From Mucilaginibacter phyllosphaerae (GTDB lineage: Bacteria > Bacteroidota > Bacteroidia > Sphingobacteriales > Sphingobacteriaceae), in assembly GCF_004378255.1 (NCBI RefSeq), contig NZ_SNQG01000005.1:248001-312000 (forward strand): DNA of 64,000 nt, read 5' to 3'. Below the pieces are notes generated by a model. The model was not told where the DNA came from and made no database searches. It saw only the letters and a program-made list of their open reading frames with translations. The position numbers and the translations under genes are program-made. Below are positions 18,601-25,774 of this stretch, one piece after another; position 1 is the first letter of the stretch; each line of letters opens with the position of its first letter.

Positions 18601-18997
18601 CAACAAAAAATTCAGCTATTTTGGTATGGTAGGGATGCCAAACATCCTCATCTTCCAGATCATCTTGCCCCTGTTCTCGCCCCTGGCAGACCTGATCATG
18701 ATCCTGGGTATTTTTGGCAGTCATCCCGAAAAACTGCTGGTATTTTATGTGGCATTCCTGATGGTTGATTTTATTGTAGGCTTTATAGCCTTCCGGATGG
18801 AGAAAGAAAAATACTATAAGCTGGTGTATCTGATACCGCAGCGGTTTATTTGGCGGCAGCTGATGTATTACATCCTCTTTAAATCAATCCGCAAGGCGCT
18901 TAAAGGTGAATTAAATACCTGGGGCGTGCTAAAACGTACAGGCAACGTAACTTTAAAAAAGGGCGAACTGGCAGGCGAAGAGCAAAAGATGCCGTAA
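15617..18997 (+). CDS. Trifunctional GH18-like / polysaccharide deacetylase / GT2 synthase fusion
   Basis: A 1126-residue membrane protein. A signal-anchor helix lies at residues 24-45. Residues about 75-420 are a GH18-type barrel with the acid motif VDLED (Glu219). A NodB deacetylase follows with TFDDGPDPD (493-501), NHTYLHP (545-551), an RPPFN motif and LLHDAGG. After a membrane helix near 705-735 comes a processive GT2 domain starting at about 760 with DAD (847-849), AEDCD (937-941) and QRFRW (975-979), then C-terminal membrane helices. Synthesis would be cytoplasmic while deacetylation and hydrolysis are outside. A poly-N-acetylglucosamine-like polymer is the likely product, by analogy with PgaB and PgaC. 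Confidence 0.9.
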   Translation: MSSNKQIFQADNPGRWTRFKWLSRIIIIILVVGAVAAVITVTSTEYPTLPILDPVPQRIGKEEMEALKKSKKYKDFKIEKAEIAVLAKARRLHQLKHPNNANRINAAFYKAWEAQAYTSLAENMPRLDMVVSEGFSFSRNADTLKATIDTGLINLNKRYKKQVLLTLSNYVNIDNKSGEYDTKDVERIFKNKKLRVAFINSMADRLQHYNFNGINVDLEDIKDRNSKEYIAFQNDLYSIFKAKGLLVTQNILPNDDEYDLKRLQKINDFLFVTAIDEHTEGTNAGDVSHQHWVEEILDQVCSVIPSEKVILTFAGGGFDWPEGSIGQAIGYQQAISTAQQKKQKIIYDPLSANLHYTYLGNDGVDHTVYFTDAATNFNVIRMADDWATGGVALWRLGAEDPRLWSFFQKNLSIDSLKKTGIDVKRLTTVGLSNNISYAGDGEVLDLITVPNKGEIKVSLDTTNYTITNQDYITIPTKYVIRKYGYKRGKVVLTFDDGPDPDFTPRILDILKKEKVPASFFVVGSMVEKNIPLLKRIYDEGYEIGNHTYLHPDISTISIERVNLELNATRKLIESVTGRSTILFRPPFNADAEPQTLAEVIPVAESRRQSYITIGESIDPWDWQPGVTADSIIARTIRQKDNGSMILLHDAGGDTREETVKALPAIIHYFKKNGYEFTTIADILGKSKDDLMPMPTSDDKTFWGRFYDVVVVGFFIGNRFLFYLFLSAIFLAMGRIILIGILATKQFNNNKKIDAAPHPQPPISIIVPAYNEEITAIKTIQSLLKTEYPNFNIIFVDDGSKDKTYQVVAEAYGSHPLVKVLTKPNGGKASALNFGITHAEHDFVVCIDADTQLKTDAIYHLMAYFTDKEIGAVAGTVKVGNETNIITKWQSIEYITAQNMDRRAFDIINSITVVPGAIGAFRKAAIFQAGGFTYDTLAEDCDLTMRILKQGYVIKNCAEAIAFTEAPESLNALLKQRFRWSFGVIQSFWKNRDALFNKKFSYFGMVGMPNILIFQIILPLFSPLADLIMILGIFGSHPEKLLVFYVAFLMVDFIVGFIAFRMEKEKYYKLVYLIPQRFIWRQLMYYILFKSIRKALKGELNTWGVLKRTGNVTLKKGELAGEEQKMP

Positions 18998-19043
18998 CTT
19001 AAGCCACAACCACACTTGTTAAACCAAGGTTTTACACCGTTAA

Positions 19044-19079
19044 AAAACCCTGTATAAAACGTGTTTTATACAGGGTTTT
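19044..19079. terminator. Strong terminator hairpin (17-bp stem)
   Basis: AAAACCCTGTATAAAAC pairs perfectly with 19063-19079 across a 2-base loop, with A-run before and T-run after. It ends the fusion gene and could work from either side. Confidence 0.8.
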
Positions 19080-19124
19080 AATTTTGATCTGATCATAATT
19101 TTGGCATATATAAAAACCTTAATC

Positions 19125-19703
19125 ATGAAAAAGATCTTAACACTTTTAGTAATGGCAGTTGCATTTAATTATGCCTCGGCCCAAACAGACACGGCATCTA
19201 TCGGAAAAACCATGAAGGTACAAACAACGGTTTGCCACATTGATGTATCCTGGAATGGCCGGAGCGGTATTAATAATGTTTACGCGGCACCTTCCGGCTG
19301 GCAAATTTTATCGTTTACGCCAAAGGTGGTTTCCCGCAGGCAAAGGGTATCATTTACTTTCTCCCAAACGCCATCCAACTTTGTGTACACCTCTACATCT
19401 GTTATCGATTCTAAATTTAATGAACTGTTAGAATTAGCAGCACAAAAAAATGCAGCACAAAAATACGAGGGCCGCATTAACCAGATGAGAAGCGATTACG
19501 AAAAATATTACAGCAAGGTAGTTACCACCCACTCGCAGATTACTACCACCGGTTCGGTACGCGGTAATAACGAATATTTTAGCAGGAGGCCGGGCCGCTT
19601 ATATCTTGATCTGGAAGTAACGCTTGTGTACATGCCCGATACGCAGGAGCAATTTTTGCGCTCGCTGGAATACCTAAAACAAGTTATTAATTCTGAAGGA
19701 TAG
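19125..19703 (+). CDS. Secreted protein of unknown function
   Basis: A 192-residue exported protein. The ATG at 19125 gives a clean Sec signal peptide (MKKILTLLVMAVAFNYASAQ) with cleavage after ASA-Q; the longer reading from a TTG at 19101 would put extra residues before it. The mature part is polar and beta-rich, with a helical segment near residues 95-130 (FNELLELAAQKNAAQKYEGR). I do not recognise a family. It stands alone between two terminators. Confidence 0.7.
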   Translation: MKKILTLLVMAVAFNYASAQTDTASIGKTMKVQTTVCHIDVSWNGRSGINNVYAAPSGWQILSFTPKVVSRRQRVSFTFSQTPSNFVYTSTSVIDSKFNELLELAAQKNAAQKYEGRINQMRSDYEKYYSKVVTTHSQITTTGSVRGNNEYFSRRPGRLYLDLEVTLVYMPDTQEQFLRSLEYLKQVINSEG

Positions 19704-19730
19704 TACAGCTCATCCAAAAAAGATAGTTTT

Positions 19731-19778
19731 AAAATACCTGTATAACCCGCCTGAATTACGGAGCTATACAGGTATTTT
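19731..19778. terminator. Bidirectional terminator between convergent genes
   Basis: AAAATACCTGTATA (19731-19744) pairs with TATACAGGTATTTT (19765-19778) around a 20-base loop. It serves the secreted-protein gene on the plus strand and ispF on the minus strand. Confidence 0.75.
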
Positions 19779-19810
19779 TTATTGTATTTAAAATTAATAA
19801 TATCCGGCTA

Positions 19811-20293
19811 TTATCTCTTTTCTATCAGGCAAACCGCGTAGGCAACAATACCCTCGTGCCGGCCTATAAAGCCAAGCTGCTCGTTGGTGGTAGCTTTAAT
19901 GGATATATCATCAATAGCTATACCGGCGGCTTTAGCAATATTGGCTTGCATAGCCGGGATATGCGGGTTTATTTTAGGGGCCTCCAGGCATACCATAGCA
20001 TCAATATTGCCTATTTGCCAGCCCTTTTCTGCCAGCAGGGCAACAACATGCTGCAACAGTATTAAACTGCTGATGCCTTTCCACCTATCATCTGTATTAG
20101 AGAAATGGAAACCTATATCGCGCAGGTTGGCGGCGCCTAACAAGGCATCACATATCGCATGCAGCATTACATCGGCATCAGAGTGGCCGTATGCACCACT
20201 GGTATGTTCAAGGGTTACCCCACCCAAAACAAATGGATGGTTTTGCCTGAGCTGATGTACATCAAACCCAAAGCCTACTTTAATTTTAGCCAT
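19811..20293 (-). CDS. ispF: 2-C-methyl-D-erythritol 2,4-cyclodiphosphate synthase
   Basis: A full-length 160-residue IspF. It cyclises CDP-methylerythritol 2-phosphate in the non-mevalonate isoprenoid pathway, as a homotrimer. The metal site residues are visible in GFDVHQL (Asp and His, residues 9-15), and the signature HSDADVMLHAICDALLGA follows at 37-54. ATTNEQLGFIGRHEGI near 133-148 completes the substrate pocket. Its start directly abuts the porV stop, so it is probably co-transcribed with porV. Confidence 0.97.
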   Translation of the reverse strand: MAKIKVGFGFDVHQLRQNHPFVLGGVTLEHTSGAYGHSDADVMLHAICDALLGAANLRDIGFHFSNTDDRWKGISSLILLQHVVALLAEKGWQIGNIDAMVCLEAPKINPHIPAMQANIAKAAGIAIDDISIKATTNEQLGFIGRHEGIVAYAVCLIEKR

Positions 20294-21469
20294 CTATCTT
20301 TTAGAAGCGTTATTAGTGCCGCCAAAACTGGCCGACAGTGTAAAACGAAGTGTATTGGCCAGCGGGCTGTTTTTTTGGCTGGCGATAAGGTAAGAAAAAT
20401 CAAACTTGAAAATATCATATTTAACCCCAACGCCTGTAGTTGCATAATGCCTCCCGCCTTTATCCGGGTTTTCGTAAAAATAACCCGCCCTTACGGCAAA
20501 AAGGTTGTTGTAAAGATACTCTACCCCTGGCGAAAAGGTTAATTCCTTTAATTCTTCGCTAAAACCACCGGGCGCATCACCAAACGATTGGAAGATCCCT
20601 GCAGGTACAGATACATCATCATTACGCCCTTTTACAATATTGCCGTCATTATCCCTTATAGGGGGCGTTGGCACCAGTAATTTGTTAATATCAAAAGCAA
20701 CGGTAAACTTGCTCAGGTCGTCTATGGTCCAGGTGTTAGCGACACCCAGCTTAAGGTTTGCCGGTAAAAAATAGCTTGGCCCGGTTGAGGTATAACTTAT
20801 TTTATTACCAATATTTGAAATATGGGCGCCAAACGCAAAAACAGAATTATTGCCGTAAGGCTTGGTATAATACATGGATACCCCCGCAGATACAGCATTA
20901 CCGGCTTTATTTTGCTGCCCCGAACCCGATACAAACGCCCCGCTGCTAAAGTTAGAGTAGATGTAGCGTAACGTAAGGCCTAAAGACAGGTTATTACCAA
21001 ATTTACGTGCAAAAGATGCATCAAGGGAAAGCTCATTAGGCTTATAGGTACCTAAATCTGTTTGGTTATTATCAATAAGCTGGATAGACCCCAGGTTAAA
21101 ATATCGCAATGATGCGCCAAAGCTGTTTCGCTCATCAATTTTATGGGCGTAGCTTAAATAAGCCAGATTAACATCAGGCACTAAATTTCTGAGCCAGGGG
21201 CTGTAAGAAAGTGATATATCGTCGTTATTTTCTAAAAAGGCAAGTTTAGCCGGGTTCCAGTAATTAGCGTTTACATCCGGCGACAGGGCCACACCCGCAT
21301 CACCCATGGCGCCCGAACGCGAATCTGGTGAAATATTCAGAAACGGAACCGCCGTGGGTATAGCATTTGAACTGCTGCCTGTTGTTGTAGTTGTACTTTG
21401 CGCTGCAGCAACTGCAGGCAAAACCAATAATATATATACGGCAAGGTTTTTAGTATTCAAAAACTTCAT
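20294..21469 (-). CDS. porV: Type IX secretion outer-membrane protein PorV (LptO)
   Basis: A 391-residue outer-membrane beta-barrel with a Sec signal peptide (MKFLNTKNLAVYILLVLPAVAAAQ). The ATG at 21469 is chosen because it starts this signal; an upstream in-frame Met would add 29 unsuited residues. The mature start (FLNISPDSRSGAMGDAGVALSPDVNA) is the PorV/FadL-like signature, followed by alternating aromatic strands. PorV shuttles type IX substrates between the SprA translocon and the attachment complex. It is divergent to gldJ; the sortase gene porU, which sits between them in Flavobacterium johnsoniae, is not here. Confidence 0.93.
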   Translation of the reverse strand: MKFLNTKNLAVYILLVLPAVAAAQSTTTTTGSSSNAIPTAVPFLNISPDSRSGAMGDAGVALSPDVNANYWNPAKLAFLENNDDISLSYSPWLRNLVPDVNLAYLSYAHKIDERNSFGASLRYFNLGSIQLIDNNQTDLGTYKPNELSLDASFARKFGNNLSLGLTLRYIYSNFSSGAFVSGSGQQNKAGNAVSAGVSMYYTKPYGNNSVFAFGAHISNIGNKISYTSTGPSYFLPANLKLGVANTWTIDDLSKFTVAFDINKLLVPTPPIRDNDGNIVKGRNDDVSVPAGIFQSFGDAPGGFSEELKELTFSPGVEYLYNNLFAVRAGYFYENPDKGGRHYATTGVGVKYDIFKFDFSYLIASQKNSPLANTLRFTLSASFGGTNNASKR

Positions 21470-21699
21470 TGGGTGCAATTTAGTCTTATTATTTAAAAAT
21501 AATAAAATATATAATGGTATTGTAACCGTTTTTGTGCAAGTACACCCTAAAACCATTAAAGGCGTAAATTATTGTAACTTGCTTAGGGGATTATACGTTA
21601 AAATAAGCGCAGAGGTTTTTGCCTTTATGATATCTTATAAATACAAAGATTTTATAATTGATTTTTTTTAAATTTACCTCCAAATATATTTTGCAAAAT

Positions 21700-23334
21700 A
21701 TGAAAGTACTTACTAATACTGCTTTAGTGATGTTGGCGTTAGGTGTTATGTTTAGCAGCTGCAGTAAAAAACAGCAATCGCAAAAAACAGGTTTAGCTTA
21801 TAACGACCGCACCAACGGTGGCTATTTACGTTTTAAACAAAGCCATCCAACGCCCGGCCCCGGCCTGGTGCCTATAGAAGGCGGTACCTTTGTTTTGGGC
21901 GGCAGTGCAGATCAGGATGTTACCTATGAATATAATAACCTGCGCCGCAGAGTAACAGTACCTTCATTTTATATGGATGAAACCGAGGTATCTAACCAGG
22001 ATTGGCTGGATTACCTGCACTGGATAGGCATCAATTTCCCGGATGATAATGAGCTTTATTATAACGCATTGCCTGATACGCTGGTATGGCGTAAACCATT
22101 ATCATACAACGAACCTTATGTAGATAACTATCTGCGCCACCCCGCGTTTCAGGATTACCCCGTAGTGGGTGTTACCTGGGAGCAGGCCCAGGAGTATTGC
22201 GTATGGCGTACAGACCGTACCAACGAAAATATTTTGCGCGAGCGTGGTAACCTGGTTACCTGGAAAGATGCCGCGGGCAAAAAAGGCGGTGCGGCAACTA
22301 CCGGTGCAAAAGAGCCTTTTAATACCGATATCTATTTAAACGGGCAGATAAGAGGACAGGGCATAGATGGTAAAAAAATGCTTGCAGATATTAGCCCCAA
22401 TGCCAAAGGAACCGGAAAGAACGGCCGTGCGGTAAGGCCCGTACGTTTAGAGGATGGTATCCTGAAACAAGGTTACCGCCTGCCATCTGAGGCAGAATGG
22501 GAATACGCTGCTTTGGCCCTTGCCGGCAATACGCAGTTTGAAAACATTAACGACGGCCGCGTTTATCCATGGAACGGCCTGGGTGTACGTTCGCCAAGCA
22601 GAAAAACCCGCGGTTTGATCTTGGCTAACTTTAAACGCGGATCTGGCGATAACGCCGGTGTTGCAGGCGGCTTAAATGATAAGGCTATTATAACGGCCCC
22701 CGTGCGCTCTTACGAACCGAATGATTTTGGCTTATACAACATGGCCGGCAACGTTAATGAATGGGTAGCCGATACCTATCGCCAAACATCGTTTGAGGAA
22801 TTTGATGATCTGAACCCCTTCCGTGGTAACGAGTTTAGCAACAAACGCCTTGCCGACCCTGTAAAAGGCATCTATGCTAAAGATAAATATGGCCGCCCTA
22901 TTAAAGACCCGGCTAAATCAAATAAAAAATTAAAATATGCCGATATGATAGCGCAGCAACAGGCACAGACGGCTGCGGGCAATCAACCGGCCAACAACGC
23001 ACAACCCGGCGCTACCACGGCAAGTGTTAAAGACCCACTGGCAGGCAAAGCCTATACGCCGGATTACCGGGACTTTAACGACACCGTAAGCACCGCTTTG
23101 TATGGTAATACTACTTTGGTTAACAACCATTCTAAAGTGTACAAAGGCGGCTCTTGGAATGATATGGCCTACTGGTTAAACCCGGGCACCCGCCGCTTTA
23201 TGGACCAGGAAGCAACCAGCGCCGAAGTTGGTTTCCGTTGTGCTATGACCATGGTTGGCGCGCCGGAAATTAACCCTAACGGCAAACCGCACCTGCCGGT
23301 TAAAAAAGCCAAAAATTATAAAGCTACCCGCTAA
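21700..23334 (+). CDS. gldJ: Gliding motility / type IX secretion lipoprotein GldJ
   Basis: A 544-residue lipoprotein with a type II signal peptide and lipobox Cys in VMFSSCSKK (about residue 21). The body is a formylglycine-generating-enzyme-like (FGE-sulfatase) fold: GTFVLGGSADQD near 65, DETEVSNQDWLDYLHW near 95, RLPSEAEWEYAA near 265, NMAGNVNEWVADTY near 347 and GGSWNDMAYWLNPGTRR near 485. GldJ works with GldK in the type IX secretion system and gliding motor. A low-complexity Gln/Ala/Asn segment at about 430-450 looks like a linker. ATG 21700 is chosen for the signal peptide. Confidence 0.93.
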   Translation: MKVLTNTALVMLALGVMFSSCSKKQQSQKTGLAYNDRTNGGYLRFKQSHPTPGPGLVPIEGGTFVLGGSADQDVTYEYNNLRRRVTVPSFYMDETEVSNQDWLDYLHWIGINFPDDNELYYNALPDTLVWRKPLSYNEPYVDNYLRHPAFQDYPVVGVTWEQAQEYCVWRTDRTNENILRERGNLVTWKDAAGKKGGAATTGAKEPFNTDIYLNGQIRGQGIDGKKMLADISPNAKGTGKNGRAVRPVRLEDGILKQGYRLPSEAEWEYAALALAGNTQFENINDGRVYPWNGLGVRSPSRKTRGLILANFKRGSGDNAGVAGGLNDKAIITAPVRSYEPNDFGLYNMAGNVNEWVADTYRQTSFEEFDDLNPFRGNEFSNKRLADPVKGIYAKDKYGRPIKDPAKSNKKLKYADMIAQQQAQTAAGNQPANNAQPGATTASVKDPLAGKAYTPDYRDFNDTVSTALYGNTTLVNNHSKVYKGGSWNDMAYWLNPGTRRFMDQEATSAEVGFRCAMTMVGAPEINPNGKPHLPVKKAKNYKATR

Positions 23335-23356
23335 TATTTAATCTTAACCCTATTAT

Positions 23357-23388
23357 AAAGCCGCTCCCTGAAAAGGAAGCGGCTTTTT
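23357..23388 (+). terminator. Terminator of gldJ
   Basis: AAAGCCGCT and AGCGGCTTT arms lie 25-50 bases after the stop and end in a T-run. The rest of the gap to 23578 shows no gene or clear motif. Confidence 0.8.
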
Positions 23389-23578
23389 GCTTGTTACACC
23401 TGCGCTTTTTCATCCGGCGCGGGTGTGGTCAAGAACAGTCAACACATCATAACCTGTTAGTATTCAGTTAAATGTTAACAAATAAATCACCGGTAATTAA
23501 CGTTTATAAAATAGTTTATCGCTTATTTTTATAGACCTGTAAAACGGGTCAATTAAAATTCACTTTAAAACAATTTTT

Positions 23579-24052
23579 ATGACCTGGAGAAAATTTAGCG
23601 GAGAGGTGATCCAAACACCCATATTGGAAGAGGTTGAAGCTGCCATTGAACGGGAAACCAACCTGGGCAATAAATTAAAGGTTTGTATCGGTACAGATTC
23701 GCAGGTGAAGGGTTCTGTTACCGATTTTGCCACCGTAATTGTTTTTATTCGTGAGCAGCGCGGTGCGTTTATGTTCATTCACCAGGAACGCACCTCTCAA
23801 AAAATGAGCATTAAAGAACGTATGCTTTACGAGGTGCAAAAATCTATAGATATTGCCTACAAACTTTGCGACCTGCTGGATCTGTACGACGTGGGCCTGG
23901 AAGTACACGCCGACATCAATACTAACCCGATGTTTAAAAGCAATGCTGCCCTGCACGAGGCGATGGGTTATATATTAAGCATGGGCTTTGTATTTAAAGC
24001 CAAACCCGAAGCTTTTGCCAGCTCGTGCTGTGCTAATAAGATAGTGCAGTAG
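23579..24052 (+). CDS. YkuK-like ribonuclease H-fold protein (DUF458)
   Basis: A 157-residue cytoplasmic protein of the YkuK/DUF458 family, which has an RNase H-like fold. KVCIGTDSQVKGSVTDFATVI near residues 34-54 carries the first catalytic-type Asp, and LEVHADINTNP near 112-122 the second, with SCCANKIV at the C-terminus. Members in Bacillus are of unclear function. Neither neighbour suggests a pathway. The ATG at 23579 follows a 240-base gap with a gldJ terminator, so it has its own promoter. Confidence 0.8.
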   Translation: MTWRKFSGEVIQTPILEEVEAAIERETNLGNKLKVCIGTDSQVKGSVTDFATVIVFIREQRGAFMFIHQERTSQKMSIKERMLYEVQKSIDIAYKLCDLLDLYDVGLEVHADINTNPMFKSNAALHEAMGYILSMGFVFKAKPEAFASSCCANKIVQ

Positions 24053-24206
24053 GGTTTAGGGATCAGAGACTGGCGGTTAGATATTAGTTACCGGGGTGGT
24101 TTTATTTGTGCCGGGCTTTTTTTAACTTGCCTGCCAAGTGTTTAGAGATTATTTGACAATTAGGCCAACCAATCTCTGAGCTCTGATTAACTAACCTCTA
24201 ACACCT

Positions 24207-25049
24207 ATGTCCCCTTTAATTGAAATTACCGACCCGCGGGTATTTGACCCGGCAACTATATTAATTGATGTACGTGCCGGTGCCAACGCACACGAGCGTT
24301 ACCTGGCCGGGCACCTGCCCAATGCCATTTTTGCTACGCTGGATGACGACCTGGCGTCGCACCCGGCCGATGCGGCTGTTGGCGGGAGGCACCCGCTACC
24401 TGCCTTAACCGATTTTGCCGAAACCCTTGGCCGATGGGGCATAACACCCGATAGCCATGTAGTGGTTTATGATGATAAAAATGCAGCTATGGGCGGCGCA
24501 CGCCTTTGGTGGATGTTACGGTCTGTTGGGCATACTAATGTACAGGTGCTAAACGGCGGCTTAAAGGCCGCAACAGATGAAGGTGTAGAACTGAGTACCG
24601 AAGAATATTTACCTGCCGCCACGGGCCTTTACCCTATCCCGCAGCAATACAGTAATACGGCAGATATTGAGGAAGTAAAAAAGGCGGCTAAGGCGGCTGA
24701 CCGTGTAGTTATTGATGTGCGTGAAGGCGTACGCTACCTGGGCCACACCGAACCTTTGGATCTGATTGCAGGCCATATCCCCGGTGCTGTTAATTTGTTT
24801 TACAGCAACAGTTTGTCGCCAGAGGGGAAATACCTTACCTCGCAGGCATTGGCAACCCTTTATAAAGATGCCATTGGCGACGTTAAACCAGGTGATGTGA
24901 TCGTACATTGCGGGTCGGGCGTTACGGCCTGCCATACTTTGCTTGGGATGGAACATGCCGGCATCACGGGGCCAAAGCTTTATGTAGGATCATGGAGCGA
25001 ATGGAGCCGCAATGATTTGCCGGTAGCCACAGAAGCTAACGGGTTATAG
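24207..25049 (+). CDS. Sulfurtransferase, tandem rhodanese (thiosulfate/3-mercaptopyruvate type)
   Basis: A 280-residue enzyme of two rhodanese domains. The N-terminal one (residues 5-125, LIDVRAGANAHERYLAGHLPNA) has no active Cys and is structural. The C-terminal one (about 150-275, VIDVREGVRYLG) has the loop HCGSGVTA, with the persulfide-forming Cys near residue 233. CGSGVTA is the loop of the mercaptopyruvate/thiosulfate group. It moves sulfur to cyanide or thiols. The start follows a gap holding low-complexity repeat sequence. Confidence 0.92.
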   Translation: MSPLIEITDPRVFDPATILIDVRAGANAHERYLAGHLPNAIFATLDDDLASHPADAAVGGRHPLPALTDFAETLGRWGITPDSHVVVYDDKNAAMGGARLWWMLRSVGHTNVQVLNGGLKAATDEGVELSTEEYLPAATGLYPIPQQYSNTADIEEVKKAAKAADRVVIDVREGVRYLGHTEPLDLIAGHIPGAVNLFYSNSLSPEGKYLTSQALATLYKDAIGDVKPGDVIVHCGSGVTACHTLLGMEHAGITGPKLYVGSWSEWSRNDLPVATEANGL

Positions 25050-25141
25050 TTATGATTAGATACCAGGCCGTTAACCATAATCTATCCGGTAAATAACTGA
25101 TAGCTGGTATAACAATCGCCTGTTTTAAATGTTACCCTATT

Positions 25142-25609
25142 GTGAAAACATACGCCTTAAAATTGAAACAGAACATCCCCATCAGCCTTGATGAGGCCTG
25201 GGATTTCTTTTCGTCGCCTTTAAACCTGCAAAAAATAACCCCTGCAGATATGCGCTTTGTGGTAACATCCGATTACACGCAGCAAACCAAAATGTATGCC
25301 GGGATGATCATCACTTATAAAATATCGCCCTTGCTGGATATTAAGATGAACTGGATGACAGAGATAACCCACGTTGCCGATAAAAAATATTTTGTAGACG
25401 AACAACGCTTTGGCCCTTATGCCTTGTGGCATCATCAGCATCACTTTAAGGAAATACCCGGCGGAGTAGAAATGACCGACATTTTAAATTATGCCATTCC
25501 CTACAGTGTTTTAGGCACCATAGCCAACAACGTATTTGTAGGTAAAAAGGTTAAGCAGATATTTGAATACAGAGTAAAAGCTGTGGAAGACCTTTTTGGG
25601 AAAATGTAG
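25142..25609 (+). CDS. SRPBCC (START-like) ligand-binding protein
   Basis: A 155-residue protein with the helix-grip fold: KLKQNIPISLDEAWDFFSSPLNLQKITP at the N-terminus, beta strands ending YALWHHQHHFKEIPGGVEMTDIL, and the long C-terminal helix with the GKKVKQIFEYRV motif. Such proteins bind hydrophobic ligands; the cyclase/dehydrase-like subgroup is common in Bacteroidota. Start is GTG at 25142, which gives the conserved N-terminus. No operon partner is evident. Confidence 0.8.
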   Translation: MKTYALKLKQNIPISLDEAWDFFSSPLNLQKITPADMRFVVTSDYTQQTKMYAGMIITYKISPLLDIKMNWMTEITHVADKKYFVDEQRFGPYALWHHQHHFKEIPGGVEMTDILNYAIPYSVLGTIANNVFVGKKVKQIFEYRVKAVEDLFGKM

Positions 25610-25637
25610 TTCTCCATTGCGAGTTATAACTACTAAT

Positions 25638-25710
25638 AGATGGTGTCAGTCAGTCAGCCGGCCAAAGACTTGTCGAGTGGCTAATGGTTCGACAGGCTCA
25701 CCATGACACG
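25638..25710. repeat. Imperfect palindromic element, AGATGGTGTC family (copy 1)
   Basis: AGATGGTGTCAGTCAGTCAG starts here and GACAGGCTCACCATGACACG ends it, with GTGTCA/TGACAC as the outer arms. A related copy, with C for A at each third position, lies at 32645-32700. Confidence 0.55.
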
Positions 25711-25774
25711 CTAAAAATCGCATGCCTGCCAATAGATGCTTGTTTTCAGCAGCACAACCCCGTTAGTTACATCT

